Positions 61,079-64,000 of a stretch of DNA of 64,000 nt are shown here, one piece after another. This DNA is from Pseudomonas sp. PICF141. GTDB lineage: Bacteria > Pseudomonadota > Gammaproteobacteria > Pseudomonadales > Pseudomonadaceae. Position 1 is the first letter of the stretch; each line of letters begins with the position of its first letter. Where the stretch lies: NCBI RefSeq assembly GCF_002286815.1, contig NZ_MUNM01000063.1:80205-144204 (forward strand), in the 5' to 3' direction. Under the pieces are notes generated by a model, which saw only the letters and a list, made by a program, of their open reading frames with translations, made no database searches and had not been told where the DNA came from. The translations under genes were made by a program, and so were the position numbers.

Positions 61079-61805
61079 TGTCTTGTCACCTCGGGCCTGG
61101 CTGGAACGCCAGCCAGTGAAACCGTCGGAGCAACTGTTCGCGATTTTCAGCAATGCCAGCGCCGCTGAGCCATTTGTTGCCTGGCAACGCTCGATCACCG
61201 CACAAGCGCCGAGCCCGATCTGGGCCGACACCGCGTATGCCGAGTGGGACGCGGTGATGCCCTATGTCGGAATCGTCGCTGCTGATGGTGAGTTTCTGGA
61301 GTGGGTTGCTACGACCGAGTCCCGCGATTGGGGTTGGCTGGCAGTTTCTTCTACCTCTCAAGAAGCGCTGGTCGAGCATTTGCGCAGCCTCACTCAAGTT
61401 CTTTTGCCCAACGGCAACGCGGTGTTTTTTCGTTTCTGGGATGGGCGTTATTTGCTGTCGATTCTTCAGTCTGCCGACGTTAACGCCACGCAGTTAATGC
61501 CTGTCATTGACCGTTGTTTGATCAATGGGCAACCGCTCGATATCGGCGGCAGTGCATTGAAAGCCGCCAGGGATTTTCCGTGGTGGGAAGTTTCTGAATC
61601 GCTGCTCAAACGCCTCGCCACTGAGACCGTCACGACCCGCATCAACAACTTGCTGAAGTGGCTGAGCGAAGACCGTCCAGACCTTTACGAAGCGTTTTCT
61701 GAAAGTGTGTTGCGGCACAAAGTTACGAGCCTTCTTGAGACGCCGGACCAGCCTCAAGTGCCGAAATCAGCGTTGGTGGATTACCTGATGACGGAGCTGG
61801 ACTGA
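61068..61805 (+). CDS. DUF4123 effector adaptor
   Basis: 245 residues from GTG at 61068, chosen because AAGGAC lies 7 nt upstream; GTG at 61062 is also in frame. Overlaps vgrG by 11 nt and the Rhs start by 1 nt (TGATG). DUF4123 proteins (Tap/TEC chaperones) hand an effector to a cognate VgrG. Marks: VGIVAADGEFLEWV and FFRFWDGRYLLSIL. Confidence 0.88.
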   Translation: MPPDVLSPRAWLERQPVKPSEQLFAIFSNASAAEPFVAWQRSITAQAPSPIWADTAYAEWDAVMPYVGIVAADGEFLEWVATTESRDWGWLAVSSTSQEALVEHLRSLTQVLLPNGNAVFFRFWDGRYLLSILQSADVNATQLMPVIDRCLINGQPLDIGGSALKAARDFPWWEVSESLLKRLATETVTTRINNLLKWLSEDRPDLYEAFSESVLRHKVTSLLETPDQPQVPKSALVDYLMTELD

Positions 61806-64000
61806 TGGATCAGATCGTACGGATCGAGCAGGAGCTCGACGGTTTCAAAGACACGTTGAGTTTGTATCGCCAGCAACTTGGCAGCTTCTTGAGCAGGAAT
61901 GCGGACAGGGTTAGCCGAGTTGCGGATATGCCGTCGCTGATGGGCATGGAACGGCTCATAAAACTTGGTAATACCACCACCGCGGTGAGCAGTCGTGATG
62001 ACGATTTTTTCTCCAGCCTTGCGCAGTGCCCGAAGAGCGGAATTCTGGAAATCGAGAGCAAGTTTGAATCGGTTTATGACATTCCGCTGGGGAATATTTC
62101 GCTTGATGTGATTGCTGTCGATGGCGGCGAGATCACACCGGTCACGCTTGATGAAAACGGTAAAGGACAGTTCGAAGGTACACCCGGCAAGTTCTATCGT
62201 GTTCATGTCCAGAGTGAAGTTACCCCGGCTCAAATCGATGATCTTTTCTCGTCCTACGATGGCTTGACCTCAGAGCTGGAAGGCTGGCTGCGCAAAGAGT
62301 GGGAGGGGTTCAAACCGCAGTGGTCGCAGTCGACTTTTGTGGCCGCTGGTAACGGAATGCTGGCGGGAAGTTGGGCAGCAGTCATGGGCGTTTGGGATGG
62401 ACTGAGCCTTGTCTTTGACATCCTTAAGAATCCAGGCGCTCACCTTGAACAACTCGGCAGTAGTGCGCAGCAACTCATCGATTTGGCGAAACAATCACCA
62501 GCAACGATGGAAAAAGCCATGTTGCTGGCTAGCGATGAAGCGGCGCTTTGTCTGCTGTTTCGTGCTGCGAGTCTTTGGCTTTCGGCGTTACCGCCTAGCG
62601 AAATGGCTGGTAACTCGGCAGAGGTGGCCAGCCAAGTCATTGTCTCGGTACTGATCGATATTCTGATTGCTTTGGCACTGGCCTGGACGGGTGTCGGTAT
62701 ACCCGCCGCCAAAACCTATCTCACCGCTCGCGGGCTCAAGTACGGGGCGTTGCTGGCGGGTCTGGCGATGCGTTTCGTCGAGGCCATTTTCACTATTCTC
62801 AGCACCTTCATGGAGTACGTCGACCGCTATAAGAAAGTCGCCGCACGCGGTATTGCTGCGGGGCTAATAAAGGGTCGGATGCAACTGCGCTGGGATGCCA
62901 AACGCAACACCACGCTCAAGCAAAACGAACACCACGACAACGTCCCGGATCAGGCGAAAAACCCCAACGGCGACAGCGCCACGTGCGTGCCGTCCACCTG
63001 CAAGAACGGCTGCCCGGTGTCGATGGTCACCGGCGAAGAACTGCTGACCCTCACCGACGGTGCCCTGGACGGCATCCTGCCGTTCGACTTCACCCGGCTC
63101 TACCGCACCAGCGCCGCCGAGATCGATTGTGGGCTGGGCTTCGGCTGGAGCCATTCGTTATCCCAACGACTGGAAATCGACGGCGACACGGTCATCTGGA
63201 TCGACCACGAAAACCGTCGCACCACCTTCCCCCTGCCAAACCGCGAACGCCTGGCGATCCACAACAGCCTGTCGCGCGCAGCGATTTATCTGGGCGATGA
63301 CCCCGAGGAACTGATCCTCGCCCAGGCTGGCGAAGAAACCCGTTTCTACCACTTTCACAACGGTTTTCTGACCGCGATCAGCGACGCGTACGACAACCGC
63401 TTGCGCATCACCCGCGACCGCCAGCAACGCATTCAGCGCCTCGACAACGGCGCCGGCCGCGCCTTGCTGTTGCGCTACGACCGCACTCATCTGATCGCCG
63501 TCGACTATCAGGTGTTTGTCCCCGCGCAGACCCTCGCCGAGGCCTGGCATACCGAGCAAACGCTGGTCAGTTACCGCTACGACGAATGCGCTCAACTGAT
63601 CGAGGCGAGCAACGCCGCCGGCGAGAGCGAGCGTTACGACTACGACGACCGGCACGTGATTTTGCAGCGTCAACTGGCCGGTGGGGCGAGTTTCTTTTGG
63701 GAGTGGGAAAGGTCCGGCAAAGCGGCCAGATGTGTTCGGCATTGGGCGTCGTTTTCGCAGATGGACACGCGTTATGTCTGGGATGACCAGGGCAGCGTCA
63801 CCGTCCAGAACCTCGATGGCAGCGAAGAGGTTTACGTCCACGACGATCGGGCGCGGCTGGTGCGCAAGGTCGAGTTGGACGGTGGCGAACACCTCAAGGC
63901 CTATGACGATCAGGGCCGCTTGGTGGCCGAACAGGATCCGCTCGGCGCCGTCACCGAATACCGCTACGACGAAGTCGGACGGCTGGTGGCGCTGATTCCA
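61805..64000 (+). CDS. Rhs-repeat T6SS effector, 3' end beyond the window
   Basis: An open frame of 732 codons with no stop to the window edge, so the toxin tip is not seen. Residues about 275-297 and 313-336 are two hydrophobic helices. DUF6531-type entry CPVSMVTGEELLTLTDGALD lies at about 403-422, followed by Rhs/YD repeats (YRYDECAQL, YDDQGRL, YRYDEVGRL). No PAAR domain is evident at the N-terminus, so it likely relies on the DUF4123 adaptor and VgrG. Rhs shells enclose a variable C-terminal toxin. Confidence 0.9.
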   Translation, partial: MDQIVRIEQELDGFKDTLSLYRQQLGSFLSRNADRVSRVADMPSLMGMERLIKLGNTTTAVSSRDDDFFSSLAQCPKSGILEIESKFESVYDIPLGNISLDVIAVDGGEITPVTLDENGKGQFEGTPGKFYRVHVQSEVTPAQIDDLFSSYDGLTSELEGWLRKEWEGFKPQWSQSTFVAAGNGMLAGSWAAVMGVWDGLSLVFDILKNPGAHLEQLGSSAQQLIDLAKQSPATMEKAMLLASDEAALCLLFRAASLWLSALPPSEMAGNSAEVASQVIVSVLIDILIALALAWTGVGIPAAKTYLTARGLKYGALLAGLAMRFVEAIFTILSTFMEYVDRYKKVAARGIAAGLIKGRMQLRWDAKRNTTLKQNEHHDNVPDQAKNPNGDSATCVPSTCKNGCPVSMVTGEELLTLTDGALDGILPFDFTRLYRTSAAEIDCGLGFGWSHSLSQRLEIDGDTVIWIDHENRRTTFPLPNRERLAIHNSLSRAAIYLGDDPEELILAQAGEETRFYHFHNGFLTAISDAYDNRLRITRDRQQRIQRLDNGAGRALLLRYDRTHLIAVDYQVFVPAQTLAEAWHTEQTLVSYRYDECAQLIEASNAAGESERYDYDDRHVILQRQLAGGASFFWEWERSGKAARCVRHWASFSQMDTRYVWDDQGSVTVQNLDGSEEVYVHDDRARLVRKVELDGGEHLKAYDDQGRLVAEQDPLGAVTEYRYDEVGRLVALIP

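Noticed and set aside
1..64000. CRISPR arrays, tRNA, rRNA, complete insertion sequences
   Set aside because: No regularly spaced direct repeats, no tRNA-like cloverleaf or rRNA sequence noticed, and no transposase or integrase gene in any frame.

Overview
The window is a high-GC chromosomal segment from a Pseudomonas, most likely of the P. fluorescens group. The evidence is the gene order aroB / SPOR-AAA ATPase / gltB / gltD / hemE, the PutA that is also a DNA-binding regulator, the SelO / MscK / NhaP2 neighbourhood, and the many Pseudomonas-type REP palindromes. No species can be proven from the sequence alone.

Layout. 1-10.4 kb: core metabolism on the + strand (aroB, a DamX-like ATPase, gltBD, hemE). 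10.4-13.3 kb: an MFS exporter with a divergent LysR regulator, and a small lipoprotein. 13.35-19.2 kb: an accessory, partly AT-rich stretch. It holds an HNH-nuclease bacteriocin with its Im9-like immunity protein, the DUF3077/DUF6124 pair, an HTH regulator overlapping a queuosine-precursor (VUT) transporter, a convergent queC, a 53-residue fragment of an addiction-module antitoxin, and a strongly folded, terminator-ended candidate RNA at 18931-19060. 19.2-37.6 kb: one long minus-strand aryl-polyene (APE)-type polyketide operon with ACPs, ketosynthases, ketoreductase, dehydratases, an aryl ligase-dehydratase fusion, aromatic ammonia-lyase, thioesterase, acyltransferases, glycosyltransferase, LolA-like protein and RND exporter. 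37.9-46 kb: ParA-like ATPase, trxC, selO, mscK, nhaP2. 46.2-50.7 kb: two chemoreceptors flanking a small coiled-coil protein and ZapA-like pair. 50.8-58.7 kb: acyl-CoA dehydrogenase, putA and divergent putP separated by an array of GGTGCAACC motifs. 59-64 kb: a type VI secretion effector module (vgrG, DUF4123 adaptor, Rhs protein cut by the window end).

How parts work together. The APE operon could build an arylated polyene from an aromatic amino acid (ammonia-lyase, ligase, ACP-bound elongation) and export it to the outer membrane (acyltransferases, LolA-like carrier, RND exporter). It carries three lesions or insertions: an internally deleted methyltransferase, and REP palindromes inside the 5' ends of the genes for two exported proteins. 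PutA probably represses both itself and putP through the shared operator array. The vgrG-DUF4123-rhs order is the usual arrangement for loading an Rhs toxin on a VgrG tip.

Most other long open frames are shadows of these genes on the opposite strand and were left out.
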